From: Aliagarivorans taiwanensis DSM 22990
Lineage (GTDB): Bacteria > Pseudomonadota > Gammaproteobacteria > Enterobacterales > Celerinatantimonadaceae
Direction: 5' to 3'
Length of the DNA: 64,000 bases
Assembly: GCF_000429505.1 (NCBI RefSeq)
Contig: NZ_AUBZ01000008.1
Span: forward strand, 62,001 to 126,000
The notes beneath the pieces are model-generated. The model did no database searches. It was not told where the DNA came from and was given only the letters and a program-made list of their open reading frames with translations. The position numbers and the translations under genes are program-made. Below, piece by piece: positions 25,613 through 34,986 of the stretch. The stretch's first letter is position 1. The number at the start of each line of letters is the position of its first letter.

Positions 25613-25969
25613 ATGGAACAATGGAAAGCACTGATCGATGAAGGCAACGGCTACTACCAGCGGGGGATCTACCGCGGGGCCTTTGCTTACTACAGTTGGG
25701 CGGCCCGGCTGGCCGAGCGCCATCTGCTGGACCGGCTAACCAGCGAAGAGGTGCTGTTTGCCTATGTGGTGAGCCATCAAAACATCTCTGATTCTCAACG
25801 TGCGCTGGAGCGCCATGATGACGCGCTCGAAACTCTTAACACGCTACTGGCCCGGCTCTCCACCCTGCTGTATGCCGATGGCCTGTCTTGGGCGATGAAG
25901 CTGGCAGCCTGCAATCTCTCCAACAAGGTGTATCAGCAGCTTCGTCATTATCAGTATCAAGCTAACTAA
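25613..25969 (+). CDS. Small TPR-like protein under a candidate Fur promoter
   Basis: I do not recognise this 118-residue soluble protein. It is helical throughout, with a TPR-like repeat pattern (LIDEGNGYYQRGIYRGAFAY, then ALERHDDALETLNTLLARLS), suggesting a protein-binding role. The ATG at 25613 follows GCAGAGG. The Fur-type promoter directly upstream suggests it is made when iron is scarce. The next gene encodes a YbjQ-like protein, a family with a heavy-metal-binding annotation, 79 nt downstream on the same strand; a metal-related link is possible but inferred. Confidence 0.75.
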   Translation: MEQWKALIDEGNGYYQRGIYRGAFAYYSWAARLAERHLLDRLTSEEVLFAYVVSHQNISDSQRALERHDDALETLNTLLARLSTLLYADGLSWAMKLAACNLSNKVYQQLRHYQYQAN

Positions 25970-26048
25970 GGCTTAAAGCTAGGTCTTGAAGCACTGTGTC
26001 CAGCAGGACTACTATCAGCAACAAGCCCCTTTGGACATGGAGTTCCCT

Positions 26049-26369
26049 ATGCAGCTTTCAACCACCCCTCAGGTTTATGGCAAACAGATCGTGCATCACT
26101 TCGGCGTGGTCACCGGTGAGGCGATCCTCGGTGCCAATGTGTTTAAAGACTTCTTTGCCGGGATCCGCGATATCGTGGGCGGTCGCGCCGGTGCCTACGA
26201 GAAAGAACTGGCTAAGGCGCGCGAGATTGCCTTTTCCGAGATGCAGCAGCAAGCCGCCGATATGGGCGCTAACGCTATTGTCGGTATCGATATCGACTAT
26301 GAAACGGTGGGTGCGCAAGGCGGCATGCTGATGGTCAGTGTTAGCGGCACCGCTGTCAGAGCCGAGTAA
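26049..26369 (+). CDS. ybjQ: YbjQ/UPF0145 family protein
   Basis: The 106-residue protein matches the YbjQ family (heavy-metal-binding domain, Pfam YbjQ_1). Visible hallmarks are [40 protein letters not shown] and [17 protein letters not shown]. Members form homopentamers. Function is not established despite the domain name. I chose ATG 26049 ([11 protein letters not shown]), with GGAG six nucleotides upstream; the longer frame from 25986 adds an unlikely N-terminus. It lies between the candidate Fur-regulated gene and gltS. Confidence 0.88.
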   Translation: MQLSTTPQVYGKQIVHHFGVVTGEAILGANVFKDFFAGIRDIVGGRAGAYEKELAKAREIAFSEMQQQAADMGANAIVGIDIDYETVGAQGGMLMVSVSGTAVRAE

Positions 26370-26410
26370 CCCGACTACGCTTAGGGAACGCTTTTAGTCG
26401 GAGCTTCCCT

Positions 26411-27634
26411 ATGCCTAACAGCTACACCTTCTCAGAACTGGAATCGTTTTTAGTCGCCATTGCAGTGTTGTTTCTGGGGCGATTTATCGCATCCAAGGTC
26501 AGCCTGTTAGAGCGCTACAACATCCCCGAACCGATTATTGGCGGCCTGGTGGTCGCCTTTGCCGTGGTGCTGATGCGCCAGTTCGGCATTGAGGTTAACT
26601 TCCAACTGCCCCTGCAAGACACCCTGATGCTGATGTTCTTTAGCACTGTGGGGCTGGCCGCCAACTACAAGCTACTGGCCAAGGGCGGTGCCAAGGTGTT
26701 TATCTTCCTCGGAGTGGCGATGCTGTTTATCGTGGTGCAGAACGCCATTGGCGTGAGTATGGCCAGCGCACTGGGGCTAGAGCCGCTGCTGGGCTTGATT
26801 GCCGGCTCCATCTCGCTCTCCGGCGGCCATGGCACCGGAGCTGCCTGGGCACAAACCTTTGCTGAAGACTACGGCCTGCAAACCCTCGAGCTCGCCATGG
26901 CTGCAGCTACCTTTGGGCTGGTGATGGGCGGGATCATTGGTGGCCCGGTGGGGCAGCGCTTGGTGCGCCGACGCGAGCTGAACTCTGACTATGGCAACGA
27001 CCACCGCCACCACGAGCAATATCCCGACTTGGTGACCTTCGATCGTAAAGAAGAGGAGCGTGTCACCGCCACCAGCCTCAGTGAAACCCTGTTTGTGATG
27101 CTGTTTTGTGTGGCCGGGGCCAAGTTAGTGGGCGAGGCGATCAATCAGCTGCAGATCAGCGCCTTGCGCATGCCCGATTTCGTTTACGGTCTGTTTATTG
27201 GGGTGTTTATTGCCAATGCACTGGAGCTCAGTGGCAAGTACAAGCTGCACAGCGAGAGCCTGGATGCCATGGGCACCCTTAGCCTGTCACTGTTTTTGTC
27301 GATGGCGCTGATGAGCCTGCGGCTTTGGGAGATCTTCGACTTGGCCCTGCCGCTGCTGTTGATCCTGTTTGTGCAGACCATCACGCTGATGGTGTTTGCC
27401 TACATCGTCACCTTCCGTTTTATGGGCAGCAACTACGATGCGGCGATCATCAGTGGCGGCCATTGTGGCTTTGGTTTGGGCGCTACCCCGACCGCGGTAA
27501 TGAATATGAGCGCCTTGGTGGCGCGTAATGGGCCGTCGCCGCAAGCCTTTATGGTGGTGCCAATCGTGGGGGCCTTCTTTATCGATATCGTGAACCTGAT
27601 CGTACTTCAGTTCTATATCGGCTGGCTGACGTAG
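26411..27634 (+). CDS. gltS: Sodium/glutamate symporter
   Basis: The 407-residue inner-membrane protein has about ten membrane segments and the GltS (ESS family) repeats, each with a conserved glycine-rich reentrant loop: SISLSGGHGTGAAWAQTF in the first half and ISGGHCGFGLGATPTAVMNM in the second. It imports glutamate with Na+. GGAG lies 8 nt upstream of the ATG at 26411. Length matches the E. coli protein (about 400). A terminator follows only after the small 27695 gene, so the two may be cotranscribed. Confidence 0.95.
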   Translation: MPNSYTFSELESFLVAIAVLFLGRFIASKVSLLERYNIPEPIIGGLVVAFAVVLMRQFGIEVNFQLPLQDTLMLMFFSTVGLAANYKLLAKGGAKVFIFLGVAMLFIVVQNAIGVSMASALGLEPLLGLIAGSISLSGGHGTGAAWAQTFAEDYGLQTLELAMAAATFGLVMGGIIGGPVGQRLVRRRELNSDYGNDHRHHEQYPDLVTFDRKEEERVTATSLSETLFVMLFCVAGAKLVGEAINQLQISALRMPDFVYGLFIGVFIANALELSGKYKLHSESLDAMGTLSLSLFLSMALMSLRLWEIFDLALPLLLILFVQTITLMVFAYIVTFRFMGSNYDAAIISGGHCGFGLGATPTAVMNMSALVARNGPSPQAFMVVPIVGAFFIDIVNLIVLQFYIGWLT

Positions 27635-27694
27635 ATCGCTGTTGGCGACTGCCACGTAATGAGTCTGTGAGGCACTGTCTACGAGGAAGCTATC

Positions 27695-27889
27695 ATGGAC
27701 CAAACTAAAGCGCGTACCGGCATGCGTTGCATCTATGACCATGGCTATGCGGTGATCGATCGCATCGACAAGATCAATCGCTTAGCGATTATCCGCGACC
27801 AACATACCGGGGAGTTTCACACCCGCTCCATGAATGAGCTATTCCCCGACGACGATCAGTACCATTGCCGCCACGACCAGTATTACTAG
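27695..27889 (+). CDS. Small hypothetical protein
   Basis: This 64-residue protein is rich in His, Asp, Arg and Tyr, with the sequence YAVIDRIDKINRLAIIRDQH in the middle suggesting a small beta-barrel or SH3-like fold. AGGA lies 7 nt before the ATG, and a strong terminator follows at 27946, which support a real gene. It begins 60 nt after gltS on the same strand. I do not recognise the family. Confidence 0.65.
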   Translation: MDQTKARTGMRCIYDHGYAVIDRIDKINRLAIIRDQHTGEFHTRSMNELFPDDDQYHCRHDQYY

Positions 27890-27945
27890 TCGCCGCGGGC
27901 TGCGCTAACGCATAACGAGAGTGTTACGGTAAATCACAGGCATAA

Positions 27946-27976
27946 AAAAACCACATCCTCGGATGTGGTTTTTTCG
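27946..27976. terminator. Bidirectional rho-independent terminator
   Basis: AAAACCACATCC and GGATGTGGTTTT form a 12-bp stem with a TC loop at 27947-27972, with A-run and T-run flanks. It lies between the convergent small gene and the DAHP synthase gene. Confidence 0.92.
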
Positions 27977-27995
27977 TATCAGGCGCTACTAGCGA

Positions 27996-29342
27996 TTAAC
28001 GGGCAGCCTTGATGTGATCAGCAATCAAGAAGGCCAGCTCCAAGGCTTGGTCGGCATTCAGGCGCGGGTCACAGTAGGTGTGGTAACGGGCCGCCAGGTC
28101 ATGTTCAGTGATCTGGAAGGCGCCACCGACACACTCGGTCACGTTGCGACCGGTCATCTCGAAGTGAACACCACCGCCGTAGGTACCTTCCGATTTGTGG
28201 ATCTGGAAGAACTGCTGCACTTCGCGCAGGATGTCATCCACTCGGCGAGTCTTGTAGCCGTTTGGCGCTTTTACGGTGTTGCCGTGCATTGGGTCACAGC
28301 TCCACACCACTTGCTTGCCTTCACGCTCAACCGCACGCACCAGCTGAGGCAGGTGATCGGCCACGTTGTCGGCGCCCATACGAATAATCAGGTTCAAGCG
28401 ACCCGCTTCGTTCTCTGGGTTGATGGTGTCGATGATACGTAGCAGCTCGTCTGGATCGGTGGTAGGACCGGCTTTCAGGCCAATCGCGTTTTCTACGCCA
28501 CGCAGGAACTCGATGTGAGCGTGGTCTGGCTGGCGAGTACGGTCACCAATCCACAGCATGTGGGCTGAACAGTCGTACCAACGGCCAGTCAGGCTGTCTT
28601 TGCGAGTCAGCGCCTGCTCGTAAGGCAGCAGCAAGGCTTCGTGCGAAGTGTAAAGGGTGGTCTCACGCAGCTGCGGGGCATTCTGGGTGTTGATGCCACA
28701 GGCCGCCATAAAGGCCAGCGCCTCTTCGATGCTGTTGGAGATGTTCTCATAGCGCTCGCCCAGCGGGCTCTTGGCGATGAAGTCCAGGTTCCATTTGTGA
28801 ACCTGATTCAAGTCGGCCAAACCGCCGTTAGCAAAAGCACGCAGCAAGTTTTGGGTAGAGGTGGACTGATGGTAAGCCTTGAGCATACGTTCTGGATCCG
28901 GCACCCGGCTCTTCTCATCAAAGTTGATCGCATTGATGATGTCGCCACGGTAAGAAGGCAGGCTTACACCATCGACTTCTTCCATATCGGCACTACGTGG
29001 CTTAGCGAACTGACCGGCGATACGGCCCACTTTCACTACCGGCTTCTGACCACCAAAGGTCAGTACCACAGCCATCTGCATCAGTGCTTTGAAGGTGTCG
29101 CGGATATGACTGGTCTGGAACTCATCAAAGCTCTCGGCACAGTCACCGCCTTGCAGCAAAAAGGCTTCGCCACGGGCAACCTTGGCCAGGTCGTCACGCA
29201 GGGCACGCGCTTCACCGGCAAACACCAGCGGAGGCTGTGCAGCAAGTTCTTTTTCTACGGCTTCCAGCGCTGCCTGATCAGGGTAGCTGGGCAATTGCTT
29301 AACTGGCTTACTACGCCAGCTCGAGGGGCTCCATTCACTCAT
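27996..29342 (-). CDS. Class II 3-deoxy-7-phosphoheptulonate (DAHP) synthase
   Basis: The enzyme condenses phosphoenolpyruvate and erythrose-4-phosphate, the first step of the shikimate pathway. The 448-residue protein is the plant/actinobacterial-like class II type: [18 protein letters not shown] carries the metal-binding Cys, followed by [33 protein letters not shown] and [20 protein letters not shown]. The N-terminus [20 protein letters not shown] is the usual class II start. It is quite different from the AroF/G/H class I enzymes. It sits alone between terminator 27946 and ubiK. Feedback control cannot be judged. Confidence 0.95.
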   Translation of the reverse strand: MSEWSPSSWRSKPVKQLPSYPDQAALEAVEKELAAQPPLVFAGEARALRDDLAKVARGEAFLLQGGDCAESFDEFQTSHIRDTFKALMQMAVVLTFGGQKPVVKVGRIAGQFAKPRSADMEEVDGVSLPSYRGDIINAINFDEKSRVPDPERMLKAYHQSTSTQNLLRAFANGGLADLNQVHKWNLDFIAKSPLGERYENISNSIEEALAFMAACGINTQNAPQLRETTLYTSHEALLLPYEQALTRKDSLTGRWYDCSAHMLWIGDRTRQPDHAHIEFLRGVENAIGLKAGPTTDPDELLRIIDTINPENEAGRLNLIIRMGADNVADHLPQLVRAVEREGKQVVWSCDPMHGNTVKAPNGYKTRRVDDILREVQQFFQIHKSEGTYGGGVHFEMTGRNVTECVGGAFQITEHDLAARYHTYCDPRLNADQALELAFLIADHIKAAR

Positions 29343-29547
29343 CTATGTTGTCCACGCATTGTTTTAATTGGCCTAACATAATAGGCATTCTGACAATGAT
29401 GAAAAGCTTTAACGTAAATTAAGCGAAAAATAGCCCGGATAAGCCTGTCAAAGCAGGAATTGAAGGGGAATGGGTAGTGTGTTGATGGGGGGATTTGCCA
29501 GACAAATTAGCCGTATCTGGCAAATGGTTTAGCGGCGACAGACGGGG

Positions 29548-29802
29548 TTACTCTTTCTCCGCCAAGCGCGCTTCCAGCTCTTCGACTTTTTTCTCCAGCT
29601 CTTCGAGCTTAGTGCGCGTGCGCAGTAGCACTTGGGTTTGCACTTCGAAGTCTTCGCGGTTGACTACATCTAGTTGGCTTAGTTTAGCCTGCACGACCTG
29701 CTTAACTTTGCGTTCGAACTCTTCGCCCGCGCTTTTCAGGCCCGGTGGCACCAGCTCGCTGACTTGCTTGGCAATCTCTTCTATTTTGTTGGGGTTGATC
29801 AT
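29548..29802 (-). CDS. ubiK: Ubiquinone biosynthesis accessory factor UbiK (YqiC)
   Basis: The 84-residue protein starts MINPNKIEEIAKQVSELVPP, as in UbiK. It is followed by an amphipathic region and a C-terminal coiled coil (TRTKLEELEKKVEELEARLA). UbiK binds UbiJ and helps aerobic ubiquinone synthesis at the membrane; the older annotation was BMFP domain/YqiC. AAGGAG lies upstream of the ATG at 29802. ubiJ and other ubi genes are not nearby. Confidence 0.9.
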   Translation of the reverse strand: MINPNKIEEIAKQVSELVPPGLKSAGEEFERKVKQVVQAKLSQLDVVNREDFEVQTQVLLRTRTKLEELEKKVEELEARLAEKE

Positions 29803-29889
29803 CTACGTCTCCTTGTTTTGCGCCATTGTAGCCAAGCTGTATATGCCCCTCAAGCCATGCTGAGGGCAGCGTTTCCAGCTCAGTATTTC

Positions 29890-30621
29890 CTAAGGCTCAA
29901 TGACTGCGACAGTCGGCTGCAGTGAGAACAGCTCAGTCAGCTCTCCACTGCTGCGCATTTGTCGCAAGGCCTTAGCCAGCGCATCGGCTTGCTGCTGTTG
30001 ATGGGATTGTCGCGACCAGTACAAATGCGCACTGGGGCGAGAGAGCACGTACACCGGCATAATCTCACTGCCATCCCAACCGAGCTCATCAAGCGAGTGG
30101 AATATGGCGTAGTCGGTGGCCACCATCACATCGATACGACCAAGTTTGAGCATCTCCAGGCCTTGTGCTGTACTGATGAAGGTTTTCCTGCTGATGTGGG
30201 GGTTGTCATCGATGGCCGGGCCATAACGCGAGCCCCGGATAACACCGACCCGCTTACCTCTGAGCTCGTCTGGCGCTTGAATGGGAAGCGCACCTTTAAG
30301 CGCAACCGCCACCACCTGTAAATCAAGGATCTTACCCAGATCGACACCAATCTGCTCGGCCCCGGGGCTGGCAAACATCACGGCAAAATCCACAGAGCCA
30401 GCGGTAAGATCGCGGATCACACGGGGATAGGGGCGGATGGAGTTCACCAGCTCATAACCGGCAAGCTCAGAGACTCGCTCACTGAAGTCCACCAGCAAGC
30501 CTTGAGCCTGACCACGCTCATCGGTGTAGCCCCAAGGCTTTACCGAGCTGGTCGAAAACACCACTTGTTCAGCGAACGCCGCAAACTGGAACAAGCAAAC
30601 AACAAGTACAACTACACGCAT
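29890..30621 (-). CDS. Orphan periplasmic solute-binding-like protein
   Basis: The 243-residue protein has a signal peptide (MRVVVLVVCLFQFAAFAEQV) and a type 2 periplasmic-binding fold of the SBP_bac_3 kind: WGYTDERGQAQGLLVDFSER near the start and LRGKRVGVIRGSRYG in the second lobe. No permease or ATPase gene is adjacent, so it may serve signalling or another transporter. It begins 10 nt after ybaK, suggesting cotranscription in an ilvY-ybaK run. Two similar orphans are at 38656 and 58952. The ligand is unknown. Confidence 0.82.
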   Translation of the reverse strand: MRVVVLVVCLFQFAAFAEQVVFSTSSVKPWGYTDERGQAQGLLVDFSERVSELAGYELVNSIRPYPRVIRDLTAGSVDFAVMFASPGAEQIGVDLGKILDLQVVAVALKGALPIQAPDELRGKRVGVIRGSRYGPAIDDNPHISRKTFISTAQGLEMLKLGRIDVMVATDYAIFHSLDELGWDGSEIMPVYVLSRPSAHLYWSRQSHQQQQADALAKALRQMRSSGELTELFSLQPTVAVIEP

Positions 30622-30631
30622 AAGCTTGAGT

Positions 30632-31111
30632 CTAGGCGCTGGTGCTTAGCGAAGTAAATTGCCCTTTAGTAATAGAAGCCAGTAGCTGAGCGTTAAGCCC
30701 AACACTCAATCCGCGCTTACCGGCACTCACATAGATCTGAGCAAACTGCTCGGCGCTGTCATCGATAAAGGTCGGTAGCAGTCGCTTTTGCCCAAGCGGG
30801 CTGATACCGCCTTTCACATAGCCGGTGGTACGCTCGGCCAGATTAAGCTCGCACATACTCATCTTTTTGATGCCCGCGGCTTTGGCCAGCTTCTTTAGAT
30901 CGAGCTGGGCGCTCACCGGGACTACCGCCACCACCATATTGCGCGGTTGGCTATCGTCGTTGGCGAGCAGGGTTTTAAACACCTGCGCTTCGGGCAGGCC
31001 GAGCTTTTCGGCGCTGGCTTGGCCAAAGTTACCCAGCTTGGGATCGGCTTTATATTCGAGAAGCTCAAACTCGGCCTTGGCTTTTTTGAGAAGTTGTACT
31101 GCGGGGGTCAT
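30632..31111 (-). CDS. ybaK: Cys-tRNA(Pro)/Cys-tRNA(Cys) deacylase YbaK
   Basis: YbaK hydrolyses mischarged Cys-tRNA(Pro), correcting prolyl-tRNA synthetase errors. The 159-residue protein shows the family features: MTPAVQLLKKAKAEFELLEY, QVFKTLLANDDSQPRNMVVA, VVPVSAQLDLKKLAKAAGIK (with the key lysine) and GYVKGGISPLGQKRLLPTFI. Length is typical. AAGGATGAACC precedes the ATG. It lies 13 nt after ilvY on the same strand. Confidence 0.95.
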   Translation of the reverse strand: MTPAVQLLKKAKAEFELLEYKADPKLGNFGQASAEKLGLPEAQVFKTLLANDDSQPRNMVVAVVPVSAQLDLKKLAKAAGIKKMSMCELNLAERTTGYVKGGISPLGQKRLLPTFIDDSAEQFAQIYVSAGKRGLSVGLNAQLLASITKGQFTSLSTSA

Positions 31112-31124
31112 GGTTCATCCTTGT

Positions 31125-32006
31125 CTAACTACGAGAAGCAATCTGCCAAAAACGCTGCATCAATGGCTCGTGCAGCCGTTTGCTTAGCATACAGATCCCA
31201 AGGTCGAAGGGCACGATCTCGATACCCAGTTGCAGGCTCTCGATGCGCTCGCGCACCGGGCTATTCTCCACCACCACTTCCGGGGCAATGCCCACGCCAC
31301 TGCCCAACGCTACCATACTGACGATGGCCTCATGCCCCACCACCTTGGCATAGACATTGGGTTGCACCCGCATCTGGGTAAACCAGTTGTCGATGCGCGA
31401 GCGGGCTGGGCCGTGCTCCGGCAAAATAAAGGGGATCTTCTCCCAGGGGATCGGCCGCTGTTCCAGCAAACGGCGCACATTGCAGCTTACAGTGGGGGCG
31501 ATAATCGACAGCGGCACCTTGCTAATACTGGCAAAAGCCATGTTCAGTGGCAGGCTATCTGGGCGGGCCGCCAAGGCAATATCCACCTCGCCCTGCTCGA
31601 CCTTTTGCACCGCGAGTGCTACATCGCCGGTCACCAACTTGATGTCAGCATTGGGGCAGACCAAACGGTACTTATCGAGAATATCCGGCAGATGGCTGTA
31701 GCTGGCGGTCACCGAGCAATACAGCTTAAGCTCGCCGCTCAACTCGCTGCTTTGCAGGGCCAGATCGCTCTGTAGCATCCGCCACTGCTCCAGCCAGTCC
31801 TCAGCAAAGCGGCGAAAACGTCGCCCGGCCGGAGTCAGCTTTACGCTGCGTTTATCGCGAAACAGCAGCTCAGCGCCTAATTCCTCTTCCAAGCGTTGCA
31901 CCACCCGACTAAGGGTTGAAGGGCTCACATGCATCGCCTGACTGGTTTTGCTGAAGTGCAGGCTGCCGGCTAGGTGTAAGAACAGTTCGCAGCTACGTTG
32001 GTCCAT
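31125..32006 (-). CDS. ilvY: LysR-family regulator IlvY
   Basis: IlvY activates the divergent ilvC gene on binding acetolactate or acetohydroxybutyrate. The 293-residue protein starts MDQRSCELFLHLAGSLHFSK with the helix-turn-helix MHVSPSTLSRVVQRLEEELG, followed by the effector domain (about 90-290). The sequence and the divergent ilvC neighbour make the assignment safe. AGGGAG precedes the ATG. ybaK and a solute-binding gene follow closely on the same strand and may share its transcript. Confidence 0.94.
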   Translation of the reverse strand: MDQRSCELFLHLAGSLHFSKTSQAMHVSPSTLSRVVQRLEEELGAELLFRDKRSVKLTPAGRRFRRFAEDWLEQWRMLQSDLALQSSELSGELKLYCSVTASYSHLPDILDKYRLVCPNADIKLVTGDVALAVQKVEQGEVDIALAARPDSLPLNMAFASISKVPLSIIAPTVSCNVRRLLEQRPIPWEKIPFILPEHGPARSRIDNWFTQMRVQPNVYAKVVGHEAIVSMVALGSGVGIAPEVVVENSPVRERIESLQLGIEIVPFDLGICMLSKRLHEPLMQRFWQIASRS

Positions 32007-32034
32007 AAAACTCCCTGTTAGCTGGGTTGTATTT

Positions 32035-32097
32035 CATTTTCTGCAATACACTATCGCAAATAATTCATTTTACGCAATGCAATCCCCCTCGTATAGT
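32035..32097. promoter_or_regulatory. ilvY-ilvC divergent control region
   Basis: The gap between ilvY and ilvC holds three GCAA-type elements (GCAATAC at about 32043, GCAAATA at about 32056 and GCAATGC at about 32074) in AT-rich DNA, where IlvY operators lie in E. coli. A likely ilvC promoter has TATAGT at 32092-32097. The positions are read by eye and binding is inferred. Confidence 0.45.
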
Positions 32098-32216
32098 GAG
32101 GTCACTGCGAAAACAGACTCGATAAAGAGCAGGGCTTTAACAACAACCACCGCCCACATCGCAAACACAACACGTAACCTGTCATTTTTTGGATTAGCAT
32201 CAACACGGAGTTAATG

Positions 32217-33698
32217 ATGGCCAACTATTTCAACACCCTTAGCCTTCGCCAGAAGCTTGATCAACTTGGTCGCTGCCGTTTTATGGATCGCAGCGAATTT
32301 GCCAACGGCTGTGAGTTCATCAAAGGCTGGAACATTGTCGTGGTCGGCTGTGGCGCACAAGGTCTGAACCAAGGCCTGAACATGCGTGACTCTGGCCTGA
32401 ACATTTCTTACGCCCTGCGCGAAGCGGCCATCAAAGAGAAGCGAGCTTCTTTTGTTCAAGCGACCGACAACGGCTTTAAAGTGGGTACCTATGAAGAGCT
32501 AATCCCAGAAGCTGACATGGTTCTTAACCTGACTCCAGACAAGCAGCACAGCAACGTTGTTGAAACTGTTATGCCGCTGATGAAAGAAGGCGCAACTCTG
32601 GCTTACTCACACGGTTTCAACATCGTGGAAGAAGGCATGCAGGTTCGCCCAGACATCACTGTGGTAATGGTTGCACCTAAGTGCCCAGGTACTGAAGTAC
32701 GTGAAGAGTACAAGCGTGGCTTTGGTGTACCGACCCTGATTGCGGTTCACCCAGAGAACGACCCTAAAGGCGATGGCCTTGAAATCGCTAAGGCTTACGC
32801 CTCTGCCACCGGCGGTGACCGCGCAGGCGTACTGGAAAGCTCCTTCGTTGCCGAAGTGAAATCTGACCTAATGGGTGAGCAAACCATCCTGTGTGGTGTA
32901 CTGCAAACCGGTGCTATCTTGGCCTACGACAAGATGGTAGCTGAAGGCATCGACGCGGGTTACGCCTCAAAACTGATTCAATTCGGTTGGGAAACCATCA
33001 CCGAAGCACTTAAGCACGGTGGTATCACCAACATGATGGATCGCCTGTCTAACCCAGCGAAAATCAAGTGTTTCGACCTGGCTGAAGAGCTGAAAGACAC
33101 CATGCGTCCGCTGTTCGAGAAGCACATGGACGACATCATCGAAGGCGAGTTCTCGCGCACCATGATGGCCGACTGGGCAGCTGGCGACGCCAACCTGCTG
33201 AAATGGCGTGAAGAAACTGGCCAAAGCGGCTTCGAGAACGCGCCAGTATCTGACGTAGAAATCACCGAGCAAGAGTACTTCGACAAAGGCATCCTGTTGG
33301 TAGCGCTGGTTAAGTCTGGCGTAGAGTTGGCCTTCGAGACCATGGTGGCTGCCGGCATCATCGAAGAGAGCGCCTACTACGAGTCACTGCACGAGACTCC
33401 GCTGATTGCCAACACCATCGCCCGTAAGCGCCTGTACGAGATGAACGTGGTTATCTCTGACACCGCCGAGTACGGCTGCTACCTGTTCTCACACGCTGCC
33501 GTGCCACTGCTGCGCGACAAAGTGAACAACATGAGCCTGGAGTACATCGGTAAAGGCTTCGAGGAAGCTGACAACGGCGTAGACAACATGCGTCTTATCG
33601 AAGTTAACCAAGCCATCCGTGAGCACTCAGTTGAGTGGGTAGGCGCAGAGCTTCGTGGCTACATGACCGATATGAAGAAGATTGCTGTTGGTGGCTAA
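32217..33698 (+). CDS. ilvC: Ketol-acid reductoisomerase (class II)
   Basis: IlvC converts acetolactate or acetohydroxybutyrate to the dihydroxy acids of valine/isoleucine synthesis using NADPH and Mg2+. The protein (493 residues) begins [20 protein letters not shown], as in the long enterobacterial class II form. The nucleotide-binding motif is [20 protein letters not shown], and the catalytic site includes [20 protein letters not shown]. The duplicated C-terminal knotted domain is complete. The ATG at 32217 is 6 nt after GGAG; ATG 32214 is possible but less well spaced. Confidence 0.97.
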   Translation: MANYFNTLSLRQKLDQLGRCRFMDRSEFANGCEFIKGWNIVVVGCGAQGLNQGLNMRDSGLNISYALREAAIKEKRASFVQATDNGFKVGTYEELIPEADMVLNLTPDKQHSNVVETVMPLMKEGATLAYSHGFNIVEEGMQVRPDITVVMVAPKCPGTEVREEYKRGFGVPTLIAVHPENDPKGDGLEIAKAYASATGGDRAGVLESSFVAEVKSDLMGEQTILCGVLQTGAILAYDKMVAEGIDAGYASKLIQFGWETITEALKHGGITNMMDRLSNPAKIKCFDLAEELKDTMRPLFEKHMDDIIEGEFSRTMMADWAAGDANLLKWREETGQSGFENAPVSDVEITEQEYFDKGILLVALVKSGVELAFETMVAAGIIEESAYYESLHETPLIANTIARKRLYEMNVVISDTAEYGCYLFSHAAVPLLRDKVNNMSLEYIGKGFEEADNGVDNMRLIEVNQAIREHSVEWVGAELRGYMTDMKKIAVGG

Positions 33699-33723
33699 AC
33701 GCTAACTGAATCTTTGGAATATT

Positions 33724-33752
33724 AAAGCCCCGCACCTGCGGGGCTTTAAGTT
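33724..33752. terminator. Terminator after ilvC
   Basis: AAAGCCCCGC and GCGGGGCTTT (33724-33747) form a perfect 10-bp stem with loop ACCT. It lies between ilvC and the convergent PD-(D/E)XK gene and can serve both. Confidence 0.88.
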
Positions 33753-33782
33753 TATGGCCCTTTGATAGGCAAAACTGCCAGA

Positions 33783-34886
33783 CTAATCTGCATCAACAGA
33801 AAGCATTTCAACGGCCTCCACGAACTTAGAGACTGCCCCAAAGGTAAAGGGGAAAATGGTTACCTGATACATCTTTGGTGAAAGGGAAGACTTTTTACTC
33901 TCTATTTTCACTTTTTTGCTATCGTGTATTCCCAGCAAGCCCTCAAGCTTGCCACTCTCAATATGCTGATAAGTAGATTCCGAGGAGTGAATTTGGTGCC
34001 TGACCAGCGTCCATGTATCCGGGTTAATGAATATTTGGATATACATTGACGTCGACTTATACAGAGCGAAACCTAACGTGTTCTCTCTCGCTGTAATGTC
34101 TCTTTTGCTCAGTTCCTCAAACAAACTATCCAGCATCTCCCGTTGTTCTGCTTCCAATGCATCAAACCTTGCGCGCATAGCTTCGACGGACGCAGAACTA
34201 TCTCGGCTTGCTTCAGCAATCAAGGGGATTTGCGGTAAGTAAGCATAGCTACGCCAGATGATTTTGCTGATCATCTCCCCCGCTGATTGTCTTAAGTCCA
34301 TAAGGAGAAAGTCGTATTGCCGCGCAGTACGCTCTGAAAAGGACATTAGCTGCATTAGATTACGGATTGCTTGGGCGTTGAAGTTATTGCTTGGTGCAGG
34401 AGAGCAGAGAATCACAACCCGGCAGATGCCTGCTTTTATGTTGTATTCTAAGCGCGAGTAAAACTGGCGTTTCCAATCGTCAAGCCGCTTACCGCTTAAC
34501 AACTTATCGTCTGCCAAGCGCCCGACTACATCCTCCCAGATAATCCCGGCCTTGTGCAGATACCCGGTAAATGCAGAGATGAATTCTTGCCCCTGATAAT
34601 GAACAAATTGATTCTGCATATCAGAGGCATAGTTTAACGCCTGAGGATAAACCTCTCTTTTTAGGCGGCCATCACAATAGCGTTTACATTCAACAAATGT
34701 GAGCACACCATTGATATCAACGTACAAGTTATCTACCGCCCCGCTGGCTAGAGGCAGCTCCCTGCCCAACGAGACTAACTGAGGTGTATCGCAGCATAAT
34801 GTAGGGCTGATCTCAGGAATGCCTGAGAGTATTAAATCGGGGTTCTGATGGACTAACTCTTGAAGATCGCTTTCCTTTGCAAACAT
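33783..34886 (-). CDS. PD-(D/E)XK nuclease-fold protein of unknown function
   Basis: The protein has 367 residues. Residues about 50-75 read ASGAVDNLYVDINGVLTFVE then CKRY, a good PD-(D/E)XK active site: Asp in VDNLYVD and ExK in ECKR, followed by a helix with QALNYASDMQNQ. This resembles nuclease folds of NucS/Shedu-like or restriction-related proteins. The C-terminal half has no domain I recognise. The gene is visibly more AT-rich than its neighbours and stands alone, suggesting acquisition. The ATG at 34886 (MFAKESDL) has AGGG upstream. A defence or repair role is possible but inferred. Confidence 0.75.
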   Translation of the reverse strand: MFAKESDLQELVHQNPDLILSGIPEISPTLCCDTPQLVSLGRELPLASGAVDNLYVDINGVLTFVECKRYCDGRLKREVYPQALNYASDMQNQFVHYQGQEFISAFTGYLHKAGIIWEDVVGRLADDKLLSGKRLDDWKRQFYSRLEYNIKAGICRVVILCSPAPSNNFNAQAIRNLMQLMSFSERTARQYDFLLMDLRQSAGEMISKIIWRSYAYLPQIPLIAEASRDSSASVEAMRARFDALEAEQREMLDSLFEELSKRDITARENTLGFALYKSTSMYIQIFINPDTWTLVRHQIHSSESTYQHIESGKLEGLLGIHDSKKVKIESKKSSLSPKMYQVTIFPFTFGAVSKFVEAVEMLSVDAD

Positions 34887-34986
34887 CCCTACCCTCACGC
34901 ACTATGCTCTGCACTCAAGCCGACTAAGGCCCCACGCTAAGCCTGATAATACCAGTAAAGACTTTCAGCTTAAAAACTTGGCTCTC

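Noticed and set aside
28641-29381. Long plus-strand open frame of about 245 codons
   Set aside because: It is antisense to the class II DAHP synthase gene, whose catalytic motifs are complete. No ribosome binding site or family match supports it.
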